From NCBI GenBank assembly GCA_022606425.2, contig JAHDVF020001374.1:124001-188000 (forward strand): 64,000 bases of DNA, given 5' to 3'. Position 1 is the first letter of the stretch, and the number at the start of each line of letters is the position of its first letter. Below the pieces are notes generated by a model, which was not told where the DNA came from, ran no database searches, and worked only from the letters and a program-made list of their open reading frames with translations. Below are positions 32,580-43,454 of this stretch, piece after piece. The stretch comes from Lepidostoma basale. Lineage: Eukaryota > Arthropoda > Insecta > Trichoptera > Lepidostomatidae. Made by a program: the position numbers and the translations under genes.

Positions 32580-32860
32580 AGTTTCGAGTAAACACAATTA
32601 TTGATATATCGTTCGGAGGATTAAAACTAAGAACAACTTGATTACTATATTCTTCCTCTTTTAATAGATCTGACGATTTGTGGCACAGAAATGTCTCCTG
32701 AGATGATGAGGACCAGCTGTCAGTCCAAATTTCAGGAAGTCTTCTAGGTGAACGGTGTCTGGAGGGAATTTCATAAGCGGCTGTATATCCGAGTCCACTT
32801 TTCTCCGAGACCATTCGAAACCGTCCATTTGGGCTCATAGTCCCTTCGGTATTCAATTAG
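32580..32860 (-). mobile_element. LINE C-terminal fragment
   Basis: Minus frame: GRFRMVSEKSGLGYTAAYEI, then PSRHRSPRRLPEIWTDSWSS and SSQETFLCHKSSDLLKEEEY. It matches the plus-strand tail at 28740-29225 (LAYTVASKIPSGHRPPGRPP). Confidence 0.8.
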
Positions 32861-33825
32861 TTTCTATCATAATATAGTAAGTTATTACTATCTTATGTTT
32901 AAATATCTTGTATTTAAATATTCCATTAAATTAAAAAAGCAACTCAATTTCATCGACGCTTTTCTGTCCAGCTAAAGTGTTTCACCTTTCCCTTTATCCG
33001 AGGGGCCGAACAAAGGTTCAGTTACGTGTTGTACCGGATTCAAAGGATATAAAAGATCTTTCAAAAGCGCTCCCTCCAGACAGGTGACAGCTATTCTTGA
33101 TCGGAAAATATCTACGAGAAAATCCGGGAATTGAAAAAAAACATGATTGGATTCTATTAAATCAATTTATTCTGAAAGAAAACGAAAGAATGATTGAGTG
33201 CTTTCTGTAGAGTTTTTTAATCGAACGTATTTCATTTATTTGCACGTTAAAAAAACATGTTTTATTGCGCCAAATAACTGATTTTTAATTGATTTCACTT
33301 GATTTGAGATTCGTCTTTCAAGTTCGTAGATGAAACAATTATTTAGAAATCGAATCCTTTTAATAAATAAGTAAATACTAGTTGCAACCCGTGAAATTAA
33401 CACGGATGTAAAGATTTTCTACCGTTTAAAAACTTGGCTCACTGTACAATCGTTATCAGTAATAAATTTTAACTTTTAACGTTAATTTTTTTATTCACAC
33501 AAGTTAAAAATTTTGCAATCAACAATACCAAATTGTTCTCCTTTTGTTTTCTACACTACTTTCATACAACAATAATCAGATTTTAAATTTATTTTAATAA
33601 TCCAGAGACTATCACGGAAATGCGCATCGTGTGCATTCGAATTACTTTCGGAGAGAATTAAAATATCCCTCTCTCGTTCTCATGTATTCAAAATATTTTT
33701 GGACTCTTTCTTGATAACACGCGGGTTTTTGCCTTTATATTATGTTTTTTAAAATACATGTTTTTTAAAATAATCAAATGATTTTACTGAAATCTCTTGA
33801 TGGAAGTTCATTTTAAATAATAATT
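32861..33825. other. no gene recognised
   Basis: AT-rich, no supported frame. 33380-33425 ('tactagttgcaacccgtgaa') looks like a dispersed-repeat scrap. Confidence 0.4.
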
Positions 33826-33827
33826 AA

Positions 33828-33920
33828 ATAAACGATGTTTTTCAAACTACTTCTACTTTTGTCTTTATTTCGACAGCGACCGGTTTCGCCAAGCTCGCTG
33901 GCATCAACAGACTGGCCATG
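33828..33920 (-). repeat. solo hammerhead-like repeat (ACCGGT type)
   Basis: Minus strand: CTGTTGA | T | GCCA-GCGAGCT-TGGC | GAAACCGGTC | GCTG. The flank 'actacttctacttttgtctt' is shared with 25535, 40440 and 50925. The core has T at A6. Confidence 0.6.
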
Positions 33921-34264
33921 ACAAAAATGTTTTTTCTTTTAGAAAATATGTACAATTTAAGTACAGCTGTTTTACCATTTGATAAAATGTTACATTTTGT
34001 TATACGATTTTTTAATGAATTAACATTTATGAGTTAAATTTTCTCGACAAGTTTCTAAAGTCATAACCACCCTGAAGATGTATGCTGCAACGTTCTCCAA
34101 AACGTCGGTCTGAAGAGACGAGCTACACGGATTTTCCCAAAATCCCAAATACGCTTTCATCATTGGGAGAACGATATAAACTAATTAAAATTATTTCGTA
34201 CAAATAACAAGAATCTAAAAACATATATAACACGTGTTAGTTAAAATTAATCAGCGTATCAATC

Positions 34265-34690
34265 TTCTTCTTAAAGTGCCCTGTCAGGTCCTCCCGACGT
34301 TGGCGTTCACTCTGGTAAACTTTCCCTTATCCTGCGCTGTCCGGAATAGCTCCTCCATAGTTCCGATTCCCGTTCATTCCCTCACATTGCGCTGCCAAGA
34401 GATCTGCCTTCTCCCTACCCCCCTGCGGCCCTCTATTTTTCCCTTCAAAATTAGATGCAGCAGGCGATATTTTTCTCCTCGTAGAACGTGACCCAGATTT
34501 GAAATCTTGCGGACTTTGATCATTGTCAGCAGCTCTCTATTTACTCCTGCACGATTCAGGACTTCTGTGTTCGTCACCTCTGTCTGTCCATGGGATCCTG
34601 AACATTCTTCGGTGAAGCTACATTTCAAATGCCTCTAACCGGTTCATTGTATTTACTTTTAATGTCCATGTCTCACACCCATATAACAGA
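34265..34690 (-). mobile_element. LINE C-terminal fragment
   Basis: Minus frame: TNTEVLNRAGVNRELLTMIK, then NLGHVLRGEKYRLLHLILKG and KIEGRRGVGRRQISW. LGHV.R and G.IEG.R..GR are classic for the post-RT region. Related scraps are at 41460-41520 (RKLQYFVHVMRREKYQLLLA) and 53210-53285 (MVTNTEVLRQARFDRKLLST). Confidence 0.85.
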
Positions 34691-35124
34691 ACAGACCACA
34701 CAACACCTTAACATCTTAACATAGCGTATCAATGAAATAACCTTAATAAGAGATCGACTTGTTTGAAAATGATTTTTCATTATATTATACACGGTTTTAT
34801 GCCTTTATTTCATGATGTAGCAAAATTACTGCAAATCGAAATATGTACAAATATTTGTATATAATATTTTAATTTCAAACATTTTATTGTTGTAAACCAT
34901 GCCTTATATTCCCATTTACCTATTTAGGTACAGAAGTCGCCGCTAGTGGCGCTAGTAAGCAAAAAAAATGACATTTAGTTGAATTGGTGATGTGCTTCGA
35001 TTACAGCCAGTTTCTAAGATATATTAAAAATTAAAAAAAAATCGTTTTATTAAAGTAATAATAAAAACCACAACACTAGGAAAGTACTCATATCAAGGTA
35101 AATAATTTATTCTAAATTATAAAC

Positions 35125-35470
35125 TAACTAACTAACTAACCATCACGCCGTTTCCCCGAAAGGGTAGACAGAAAGAATGGACTGCAACACGTTAATCAAT
35201 GCTGCACTCCATTCTTCTCTTTTCGCCAACGCGAGAGACGCGGTGTGATGGGTTGCGAACCTCATCGCCACCAATAGGCATCTCTCGCGCACACTTCAAT
35301 CATTCAACGTCTACATAATAAATCTAAAACAAATTATACAAAATACAATGATATAAAATAAAATAACACATAAAAATAATTTAACACATAATGTTCTTTT
35401 AGATGGTGCACTTGTCATCAGCTGGACGATCCGGATATTTGTGTTTATTTAATTTTTTATTCCACTGTTT
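35125..35470 (-). mobile_element. SINE-like element sharing a LINE 3' end
   Basis: On the + strand it begins with the (AACT)n tail and 'aaccatcacgccgtttcccc', 'gaaagggtagacagaaag', the 3' end of the hairpin-family LINE. Instead of LINE coding it continues into 'gagagacgcggtgtgatggg', 'ttgcgaacctcatcgccacc'. In reverse complement GAGGTTCGCAACCC resembles a Pol III box B. The same combination occurs at 50694-50845 and 58005-58520. Confidence 0.65.
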
Positions 35471-35759
35471 TCATTTTAATTAGGCACTTAAAACAATCCA
35501 ACACCAGCAAAAACTTGAAAATTTGATTGAAGAATTTATTCAAATTGTCTTTGGAACAAATGAAAAATTTATTTTTACACCTGTCAAAATTATTTTTCTA
35601 AACGAAAAAACTTGTATTATTTTAACATCAGAAGAGTGAAAACGTATTTCGTGCCACAAATAACTATCACAAAGTGCGGCAACAATCAAATTGACCAAAA
35701 CAATTCACTTTTACAAGAAATATCTCCAAATTGACAGGAGCACCACATGAATCAAACCA

Positions 35760-35870
35760 TTTTTTTTAAATCTGAACCAGTCTATATCTAAATTATAATA
35801 ATAATATTTTATAATAATAATATTATAATTATAATCTAAATTATAATAATAATATTTTCAAATTTAGAGT
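35760..35870. repeat. AT-rich direct/inverted repeats
   Basis: 'ctaaattataataataatat' recurs with its complements over about 100 bp. It is low in complexity. Confidence 0.7.
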
Positions 35871-36084
35871 TGTTGCAAATTTATGCATCCACATGTTTAT
35901 CATAATAAGTATATAAACCACATGTTTGATTTTATTTATTCCTTATTTTATTGCGCAACATATAACTAACATATTTTTTATAAATGATCGGAGCAACCTT
36001 TCGGCTCTGATGAGACCATATTATTTTATAACTTATTTTATTCCGTTTTTATTATTAATTCTTTAAAATATTTCATTTGTCAAT

Positions 36085-36420
36085 TTATATAACGCTAAGG
36101 CATTAACACTGTGGAATTCCGTAGTTATATACTTAGAAAATTGAAAAACATTGTTAAATCCACTATGTATTTAATAAAAAAAAAAATTAAAAACACGGCA
36201 TGTTTCGGAGGATACCTTCAGGTGTAAAAATATAATAAAAATCAGTTTTTATTTATTTATTTAATAATATTTATTTATTAGGATTGTGTATTAATAATTT
36301 ATTATATTTTTACACCTGAAGATGAAGGTATCCTCCAAAACATATCGTGTTTTTAAATATTTTTTATTAAATACTAGATTAAACAAAGTTTTTCAATATC
36401 CTAAGTATAATTTTTCATTT
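36085..36420. repeat. foldback with two CTGAAGA-type hammerhead modules
   Basis: Shared flank 'gcattaacactgtggaattc', then a minus-strand module (36190-36230) missing half of stem II, a spacer, and a plus-strand module (36311-36350; ACAC | CTGAAGA | TGAAGG-TAT-CCTCC | AAAACATATC | GTGT, with G12 changed to A). Outer arms 'acttagaaaattgaaaaaca' and 'gtttttcaatatcctaagt' pair. Confidence 0.75.
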
Positions 36421-36749
36421 GTGTGAGTTTTAAAATTAATTTCGTTTCATACTTTTGTACTGTCAATTATTCTGTTAATTTATATTTGTGAAAGCATATT
36501 ATTGACCGTTTCTATATGTTTTTATAGGTGTATATAATCGCCGTACGTTACCACAAAAAATGAAATAAAAATTATAATTTTTTTTTTGTAAATATTGAAA
36601 ATAAATAAAGTTTAGGTAAAGTTTAAGTAAAAGTTTATAATCCATTGTTTGGGCGGAAATACTATGATATTTTAACATTATAACCCGTTTAATTAAAACA
36701 CTGTAATGGAATGTCACAATTGATTATACGAGTATTTCTTCTCAGTTGA

Positions 36750-36802
36750 TTATAACACCTGACGATGCTAACATCGGTTAGCGAAACAGCTGTCGCGACA
36801 AT
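36750..36802 (+). ncRNA. hammerhead-like module (CTGACGA, 6-bp stem II)
   Basis: CTGACGA | T | GCTAAC-ATCG-GTTAGC | GAAACAGCTGTC. Stem II has six perfect pairs and the core is all consensus. Stem III is the palindrome ACAGCTGT. Stem I next to the core is weak (C-G then mismatches), so folding needs testing. Confidence 0.6.
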
Positions 36803-37317
36803 TTCTTAAGAAATATAATCAATTGTGATATTATCTAACAGTATTTTAACTAAACAGATAATTGAGGTTTCATATATCATAATTCTAGTGATACGTTTGC
36901 TTGAAATGAATTGCAAAAGGGTTGGTACATGCTTCACAGTTTTTTTTTCATATCGTTTTTTATTTTATTTTAATGAAACAAACTTGCCTGCAATTATCAC
37001 ATAAGAGTCCACGTGAGAGTCTATAGACCATGACCAGTAAAGCAAAGCTAAAATAAACACGTGAAATTCGCGTGTCCCGTGATAATAAATTAACCTGAAA
37101 ACAATTTCACCTTTCAACTTTGAACTTTACACGAGGTATGCCGCATAGAAAATTGCGCGCTCACTGAATATATGGGCGATTTGGTGTGATGAACGATATT
37201 TTCTGGAAATTTTATAATTAAAACAGATTGTAATATTTAAATGTCCTAGTAAGATATCTTCCTTTTTTCGAGGAAGTACTGCTGCGAATAAAAACAAAAA
37301 AATTATTTATTGTTTCT

Positions 37318-37450
37318 TGAACAATGATGTAAAACTCCATATTAAATAATTAATACGAATGAAAACGTCAGTTTTCTAGAAGTTTTATTATATTTTATGG
37401 GAATAACATGTTTCGCCCTTCTAAAGCATTATCTAATATGACGAAACTTC
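37318..37450 (-). repeat. GAAACATGTT-family repeat
   Basis: 'aaaactccatattaaataat', 'taatacgaatgaaaacgtca', 'gttttctagaagttttatta', then 'gacatgtttcgcccttctaa' is the minus orientation of the family. The sequence at 52030-52130 is near identical. Confidence 0.7.
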
Positions 37451-37835
37451 AACTCGTTGCAGTTTATATACACTAGTAAATGAAGCATAATATGGTAATT
37501 AACGAATATAGATGTGACTTTATAAATTTTTAACAAATAATTATTTGGGAATGTCCAGAATATTGGAAAGTGTCTCTTAGAACTCGTTGAGAAATTTTAT
37601 GACAATGGTTACATAGTTAGGGAATACTAAATGATATTATATAAACCAAAAATAAGTTATTTGAGGTGGACGAAATAAAGTGGTTTTAAGAAAAACATCT
37701 TTTTACAAACTGTTTACAAATTATTTAACATATTTCAAGGTGACTAATGATTCTTAGTATTATATATAAAATAAAATCGCCATCCTGTGTGCATCAATTG
37801 AGAATAAGAGAAGAATACATCAATTGAGTCTTGAG
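37451..37835. other. no gene recognised
   Basis: AT-rich, no supported feature. Confidence 0.4.
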
Positions 37836-37837
37836 GA

Positions 37838-38065
37838 CCTTCGTGGCCGAGTAGTAAGTGCATTGACTGCCACCCCGAAGGTTCCGGGTTCGATTCCCGG
37901 CGAGGGCGGCGTGATTGTCACACTTTCTTTGATCTGATGTAGAATTCATGTCATGTCACGAGAATCACTATGATAGCTCTAATACTCTTCGCATCGATTT
38001 GGCTCATGCTGTCATGATGTAAAGAGCGATTCAATAAAATAATAATAATAATAATAATAAATGCT
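37838..38065 (+). mobile_element. tRNA-derived SINE, type-A tail, well preserved
   Basis: GACCTTCGTGGCCGAGTAGT carries a box-A-like segment, and GGTTCCGGGTTCGATTCCCG is a near-perfect box B. The body ends 'ggctcatgctgtcatgatgt', then 'aaagagcgattcaataaaat' and (AAT)n. It is a good reference copy for the family. Confidence 0.92.
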
Positions 38066-38780
38066 GGTCGACTGCATCAGATGCAGCCCTCAAACTATTA
38101 TAAATCTGTATATTTTCTTGCTAGTTATAACATTGTGCATTTTCTATACCGCCCTTGAGAAAATTCATTAATGAAAATGGCACTTTATCATTTATTAAAT
38201 TTATTATTGTTGTTCAGGTAACAATTAAGATAAAATAAAATCGATTATTTACGACTTGTTGCATGTAAAATCTTGGTACAAAAAATGTATTAAATTTAAC
38301 AAGAACTTAATCTATAGTTAAATGGGAGTGTTTGCTCTTATCAATAGTAAATTATTGTTTGAATCGCAACTCTTATAAATACACTTCCCAACGTGCATTT
38401 CAATACAAGTACTAGAAAACAAATTGAATTTCGCATTCTTGAAAGTTCCAATCTCCAATGTATGAATCTAAAGTGCTACATTGGCAACTGGATGGAACTA
38501 TTTTGGGAAGAGTCCTCTTGGGAGAGTTTAGGAAGACAGCTAGAAATGTTGGAGAATTTATCGAATATACGGAGAGCTAGAAATTAAAGTGAAATTGGAA
38601 AATTTCCGAATCGGATGTTCAATCTGGTAGCGTCTGCGACATTTTCGTCATTTCATTTTCGTTCTCGATAATTTTTCCACACACGCCTCCGGGCATAGGT
38701 CGTTTACTCTGATGACGTAATTTAAGGAAAATCTTAGCTATACAATGTATTACCAATGTTAAATAAACACTAAAAATCCT
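38066..38780. other. no gene recognised
   Basis: A 64-codon plus frame (38393-38587) shows no family signature. The rest is AT-rich. Confidence 0.4.
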
Positions 38781-38784
38781 ATTT

Positions 38785-38921
38785 ATAACTAAAACTAACT
38801 AACTAACTAACCATCACGCCGTCTCCCCGAAGGGGTAGGCAGAATGAATGGACTGCCACACTTTTCTTTCCTGGCATATTTCTTTCGCTTCCTCAACATT
38901 CATACATCGTGTCATGCACGG
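38785..38921 (-). mobile_element. LINE 3' tail facing a + copy (inverted LINE tails)
   Basis: 'aactaactaactaaccatca', 'cgccgtctccccgaaggggt' leads into the minus-strand C-terminus. At about 38921 the strand switches, and 38922-38947 plus 39300-39470 form a + copy of the same tail. The two tails are therefore arranged head-to-head, before the insertion described next. Confidence 0.8.
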
Positions 38922-38947
38922 CATGACCAAATTAATCAAATTTTAAA

Positions 38948-39223
38948 TTACAAGGATTAATTGTATCTCAATAGAGACGAAGATGCAAGTTGTTTTCTGG
39001 GAACAGAAGGTGGTGGCCGAGGCGTTTACAGGACTTATGACCTGTCATTGGTTGGGTTGAGCGATCGCTTCACGTTTAACAACATTCCCCATTCCGCGTG
39101 AAGCGATCGCTCAACCCAACCAATGACAGGTCATAAGTCCTGTAAACGCCTCGGCCACCACCTTCTGTTCCCAGAAAACAACTTGCATCTTCGTCTCTAT
39201 TGAGATACAATTAATCCTTGTAA
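38948..39223. repeat. 276-bp palindrome with 127-bp arms
   Basis: Arms 38948-39074 and 39097-39223 are complementary with no mismatch noticed, around a 22-bp loop ('tttaacaacattccccattc', then 'cg'). The arm contains 'ggtggtggccgaggcgttta' and 'gttgagcgatcgcttcacg'. The sequence belongs to the family at 3950-4290 and 44800-45115, of which this is an inverted duplication. Confidence 0.95.
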
Positions 39224-39299
39224 AATAAAAATAATTTATCCGCAATGGGTGAAATCCAGTATTTGTCTACAAGAATTTGTATACATTCAAAATGTTGTT
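38948..39299. mobile_element. 352-bp insertion with 13-bp target duplication
   Basis: ATCAAATTTTAAA occurs at 38935-38947 and 39300-39312, directly flanking this block. Removing the block and one repeat restores the LINE tail reading (DQINQILK...VGHVRSRRNRRAC). The left border coincides exactly with the first base of the palindrome. The remaining 76 bp after the palindrome are of unknown origin. Confidence 0.85.
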
Positions 39300-39470
39300 A
39301 TCAAATTTTAAAGGTTGGTCATGTTAGAAGTCGGAGGAATCGACGTGCGTGTATGACTCGTTGTATGAATGTGGAGGAAGCTAGAGAGGTTTGCCAGGAT
39401 AGATTAGTGTGGCGGTATATTCTCTCTGCCTACCCCTGCGGGGTAACGGCATGACGGTTTGTTTGAGTTT
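39300..39470 (+). mobile_element. LINE C-terminal tail (hairpin family)
   Basis: The plus frame reads LKVGHVRSRRNRRACMTRCM, then NVEEAREVCQDRLVWRYILS, AYPCGVTA and a stop. The 3' end has CTACCCCTGCGGGGTAACGG, a CCCC-TGCG-GGGG hairpin, then 'catgacggtttgtttg'. Confidence 0.87.
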
Positions 39471-39549
39471 CGTATATATTTTTTATATGTTTACCTCCGT
39501 GGATTCACATTAATGTAACTTTTTGAAAATGTATTGTATTTTTGACAAT

Positions 39550-39605
39550 ATTTTTTTGCACTTTTCACAAACATGTTTCGGGCCACAGACGCCCTTTCCT
39601 TTGTG
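39550..39605 (-). ncRNA. decayed hammerhead-like module
   Basis: Minus strand: ACA | CAAAGGA | AA | GGGC-GTCTGTG-GCCC | GAAACATGTT | TGT. Stems I-III survive, but U4 and G5 are A, so the core is broken. Confidence 0.45.
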
Positions 39606-40430
39606 TATTTTTTTTAACAATCAAATAAGGCAAAATTGTACCTCATATACTAAACAAAAAGGGGAGGAAAGGAGTAGTTTACAGATAGGCTTAATGATTA
39701 TTTAATTGGAAATATGGAACAAAATAAATTGTGAAATAAACTAAGTAGTTAAATCCAATAATTGGCCTGTATCCTGAATACAATGTTTTCAAAAATTATT
39801 CAAATTTTATATATGATAATTGTTTAAGAAACAACAAATTTAACAAAAGTATTAATTAGATTCTGTAATTACGTATATTCTCTTCCCACTTAATTATCAT
39901 TTATAATGTATCAAGCCACACCAATTACCTTAAGCAGCTAATTCTGCTTCATTATCTCGGGTAATTTAACTGCTGCTAGATTCTCACCATATTAGATAAT
40001 CTCTTTGCAACAAATACGAAGCATTTAACTCCCATAAAATATAATAAAACTTGTATGATATAGCACAGACGTTTTTATTTTTGATACCCAGTTTTAAAAA
40101 CTTCGTGTAAGTAGGTAAGAACTAATTATTATTAGGTAAGAACCAAGACTTATTAGAGAAAGAGTCTATTGAATATTAAACGGAGACTACTTCAATCGAT
40201 AGATGTGAAGCATTCTCAATCGGTAGATATAAATATTGTTACCCAGACAGTTATAATATTTTACTTTAACCCGATAGATTATTGAGATTTTCTTTCAAAT
40301 TAATATATCTCCTCCCCAAATGAGATTCTTTGCAAAATCTTCTATTTCAATTGATTTTTTCAACTAAGTGTTAAAATTTGATGCACTCTTATCACAATTT
40401 ATTTATATAATAATAATTAATTCAAAATAT
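39606..40430. other. no gene recognised
   Basis: 40010-40080 contains the 'aaaatataataaaacttgta' flank of the GAAACATGTC family. Otherwise AT-rich and unassigned. Confidence 0.4.
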
Positions 40431-40434
40431 GTAT

Positions 40435-40530
40435 TTTAACTACTCCCACTATGATTTTATTTCGACAGCGACCGGTTTCACTAGGCTAGCTGGCATCGAC
40501 AGACTGGTGACACTGTTATAAACTTAGGTA
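40435..40530 (-). repeat. solo hammerhead-like repeat (ACCGGT type)
   Basis: Minus strand: CAGT | CTGTCGA | T | GCCAGCTAGCCTAGT | GAAACCGGTC | GCTG. The CAGT:GCTG stem I is visible and A6 is T. Confidence 0.6.
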
Positions 40531-40859
40531 CTATTTTATGTACATATAGATCAAGGGTAATTTTATTATTAATTTAAAATATAAATTAAGAACACAAAGC
40601 GAATGCAAATTAAGGAAAACAATTGTTTCAGGATGGAAAGGATCGCTGCTATCCCTGCCGAAGAAGTGGCTCAGTACATCAGAAGAGAATAGCGAAAAAA
40701 CAGCATCTGATTTCGACGATGGATCGGTAAGCATCAAATATATGTTTTTAATAATTTGTTATATTGTGATTGTTTGAAACACTCATGTTTGATATGATGT
40801 TGATGTTGTGTTTGATATTAATAAGCACCCTGATAGTGTTTGATATTCAGTAAGAGATG

Positions 40860-41035
40860 GTATCATAGACAAGGAATAAAATGCCGCATTCAGCAAGTTG
40901 TGGAGTCTGCGCGAAGATGCAAGACTTCCTGACCAATGAATTTCCTTTGTTATGTGTTTATATAATAAGAATTGTCCATTGTTATGTGTTTCCAGTGTTG
41001 TTATATGGTATGGAAGCCTGGACACTGACTGATTC
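40860..41035 (+). mobile_element. LINE post-RT fragment
   Basis: The plus frame ends RIVHCYVFPVLLYGMEAWTL, then TD. CYV.P.LLYG.E.WTL is a strongly conserved segment downstream of the palm domain in RTE/CR1-type LINEs. Only this piece is preserved. Confidence 0.82.
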
Positions 41036-41410
41036 TTATTATTATTATTATTCTGATGACTTGTATTTTAAGTGCGCCGTTTAGTAAAATCAATTACTCT
41101 AAGGGCGCACTAGGAAATGACTGACCGAACAGTCCAGTCTTCAGAAGATTCTTAAATTTAACGTACTATCCTCATACTTAATACTAACATGGAGGCTATT
41201 CCACGCCAACGGACCCGCAACGCTGAAAGCACGATCATAGAAACATGCTTTATTGGCTCTGACTGGAATTGGTATGTTGTTTATGTTATTTATTAATGAT
41301 GCGACAGAGAGGAGAATACAATCATTTGAACTCTGGATATATAGAAAAATATTGTACTCAAGATAACTTGCGAGGGACAGAGTTTGCAGTGAGATTAATA
41401 GATAAATAGA
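41036..41410 (-). mobile_element. LINE 3' end (CR1/Jockey-like)
   Basis: Minus frame: NIPIPVRANKACFYDRAFSV, then AGPLAWNSLHVSI, a stop, and the tail 'agggcgcac...' beside an (ATA)n run at 41038-41052. R.F...GP..WN.LP is the conserved C-terminal signature, also seen at 58680-59068 (R.RPGAWNRLP). Confidence 0.78.
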
Positions 41411-41454
41411 TTGTTCTCCAACGGATGAAAAGCATCTGGAATTCGACAGTGTAA

Positions 41455-41900
41455 AAACAAGGAAACTACAATACTTTGTTCACGTAATGAGAAGAGAAAA
41501 GTACCAACTGCTTCTTGCGATGGCGCTACAGCCCATATCGAGCTTTGGCCTCCGTCAACTTTCGCCTCCAGCAGTCATCCTCCAGTTCAGCACCCGAAGA
41601 AGTTGTGTTGTATCCCTCTATACTTCATCCTTTCACCTCAGCCTTGTTCTTCCCACCCTTCTCCTTGGTGTGCAGTCATAATGCGTTTGGGGACCCGTGA
41701 GTTTGTCATCCTCTGTACATGTCCAGCCCATCTCAATCTTTGTAGCTTTATGTGTGTGAAGATGTTGGGGCCTGGTACATGGAATAGAGCTCATCATTGT
41801 GTCGAATACGCCATTGCTCTCCGTCTCTCACGGGTCCATAAGTTCGTAGCAGCACCTTTCTTTCGAAGGTGTCCAGCAGTTAGTACCTACAACTGATAAT
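41455..41900 (-). mobile_element. LINE fragments, both strands
   Basis: 41460-41520 (+) reads KTRKLQYFVHVMRREKYQLL. From 41890 down to 41600 the minus strand gives FRHNDELYSMYQ and IKLQRLRWAGHVQRMTNSRV, then PKRIMTAHQGEG. Both are C-terminal LINE segments from different families, juxtaposed. Confidence 0.75.
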
Positions 41901-42299
41901 TCAGTGAAAAATACCAGGAAGAAGAAGACCAGGACGGAGAAGAGTTTTTTTATCACTGTGCGGCTGTCACAACGCATGTCTTATAACCCGGTATACTCGT
42001 ATATAGGCGTCTTTTAAGCATCCCCTGTAGCTTCTATCCTCAACCATTCTCTCAGCGATGGCAATAAGCCGGCTCGGGTGCCTGACGTTATTGCTTATCT
42101 GTTTTTTCATTGCTGGGCCATTTTGTACGTTATAATTAATTTTAAGGCTTAAAAATTCTACTTTCGTTTGAAGCACTTAATTTACCAAGTGGCTTTATTA
42201 AAAACAATTTTGAACACTTGAGTAATTTGTTTTTACGCTATTTTATTTTGTTTTATCGAAACAGCCGATTTCGCTCAGAGTTTCGTATCTGCCCTGTTT

Positions 42300-42390
42300 T
42301 GTAACTAGATCAATCTGTTGATGCCAGTGAGCCTGGCGAAAATTTTCGCTGTCGAAATAAGACAAAAGTGGTAGATGTTTTTGAAATACG
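42300..42390 (+). repeat. solo hammerhead-like repeat (decayed ACCGGT type)
   Basis: CTGTTGA | T | GCCAGTGAGCCTGGC | GAAAATTTTC | GCTG with the 'gtcgaaataagacaaaagtg' flank. Stem III has decayed from ACCGGT. Confidence 0.55.
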
Positions 42391-42414
42391 TCGTTTCATT
42401 TCATAATTATTTTA

Positions 42415-42945
42415 ACAACAACAAACCATCACGCCGTTTCCCCGCAGGGGTAGGCAGAGACAATGGAACGCCACACTACTCTATTCTGGCACACCTCTCT
42501 AGATTCCTCCACATTCATACAGCGAGTCATACACGCACGTTGATTCTTCCGACTTCTAACATGACCAACCTTTAAAATTTGATTAATCTAGTCATGCCAT
42601 GTTTTCGTCGGTCTGCCTCGACTCCGTACTCCGAACTCCGTACAACGATCCTTTCATAATTTAGTTCAAAATACCTTCTTCCACTCTATATTCCTTTCTT
42701 ATATCAGCATTTGAGATTTTGTCGTATATCGTTCTACCACATATACGTCTTAGGAACCTCAACTCTACCGCATTTATTCTGCTCTCATCCTTCTTCTGCC
42801 AGTTCCATGCTTCGCTTCCATACATTAGAGTTGGGACCAGAACTCCATTGTGAACGGTCGTTTTCGCTTTCATTGATAAATTCTTGTTTCCAATAACTAT
42901 TTTAAACATTATTTTTTGACTTTTTATGTTCATAGTGTATATATC
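42415..42945 (-). mobile_element. LINE C-terminal fragment (hairpin family)
   Basis: Minus frame 42933-42661: NKNLSMKAKTTVHNGVLVPT, LMYGSEAWNWQKKDESRINA, VELRFLRRICGRTI. It is followed by a GRPRK-type tail and the CCCC-TGCG-GGGA hairpin at 42437-42450. Very similar to 46890-47420. Confidence 0.87.
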
Positions 42946-43450
42946 TTAGGGATCCGGCAATTTAAAGGGTACGAAAGGTATTCGGAAATATGATGTAAAT
43001 ATATGACTCACCGCGATAAGGTTTAAATAATCATAAAACTATATACTTTACACGGAAATTTACTTGCAAGGTTATGTAAAAACATATGACTTCATATCTC
43101 GGAGTCCTCAGAGGCCTATTTGGGTCAGAAGGGCATTTGTATTCGTCTCAGAACCGACATAAAGGGTCGTGGTAGATTCCAGACCGAAGCGGCGATCAAT
43201 ACTCTACTACGGATTGCTACGAGGCGTAGCAGCTACGCAGTTTGCTTTTACGGCTGTGGGAACCGCACTAGAACTTTATGATTTCTACTACGATGCGGTT
43301 CGTAGAATCGCTCTAACAAAATTCTTATGAAGATTAATTACAATAACGAAAACCTTAGTTGTTACCATACTTATTTATCTCACGCAATATTGTGATAGTG
43401 AAAATATACATAAATATCTAAATAAAAGTACCAGTCGATTCATGTAATTT
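42946..43450. other. GC-richer unassigned block
   Basis: 43080-43320 is rich in CTACG/CGTAG words ('attgctacgaggcgtagcag') and less AT-rich than its surroundings. It resembles a decayed DNA transposon but no ends were recognised. Confidence 0.35.
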
Positions 43451-43454
43451 TTAC

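Noticed and set aside
35988..36020. CTGATGAGACC as another hammerhead core
   Set aside because: No GAAA and partner stem at the right distance on the + strand. On the minus strand only a CATCAGAGCCGAAAGG-like relict remains.
37838..37912. Genuine tRNA gene
   Set aside because: Box A and box B are present, but the cloverleaf is not evident and the sequence continues into the SINE body and (AAT)n tail, repeated elsewhere.
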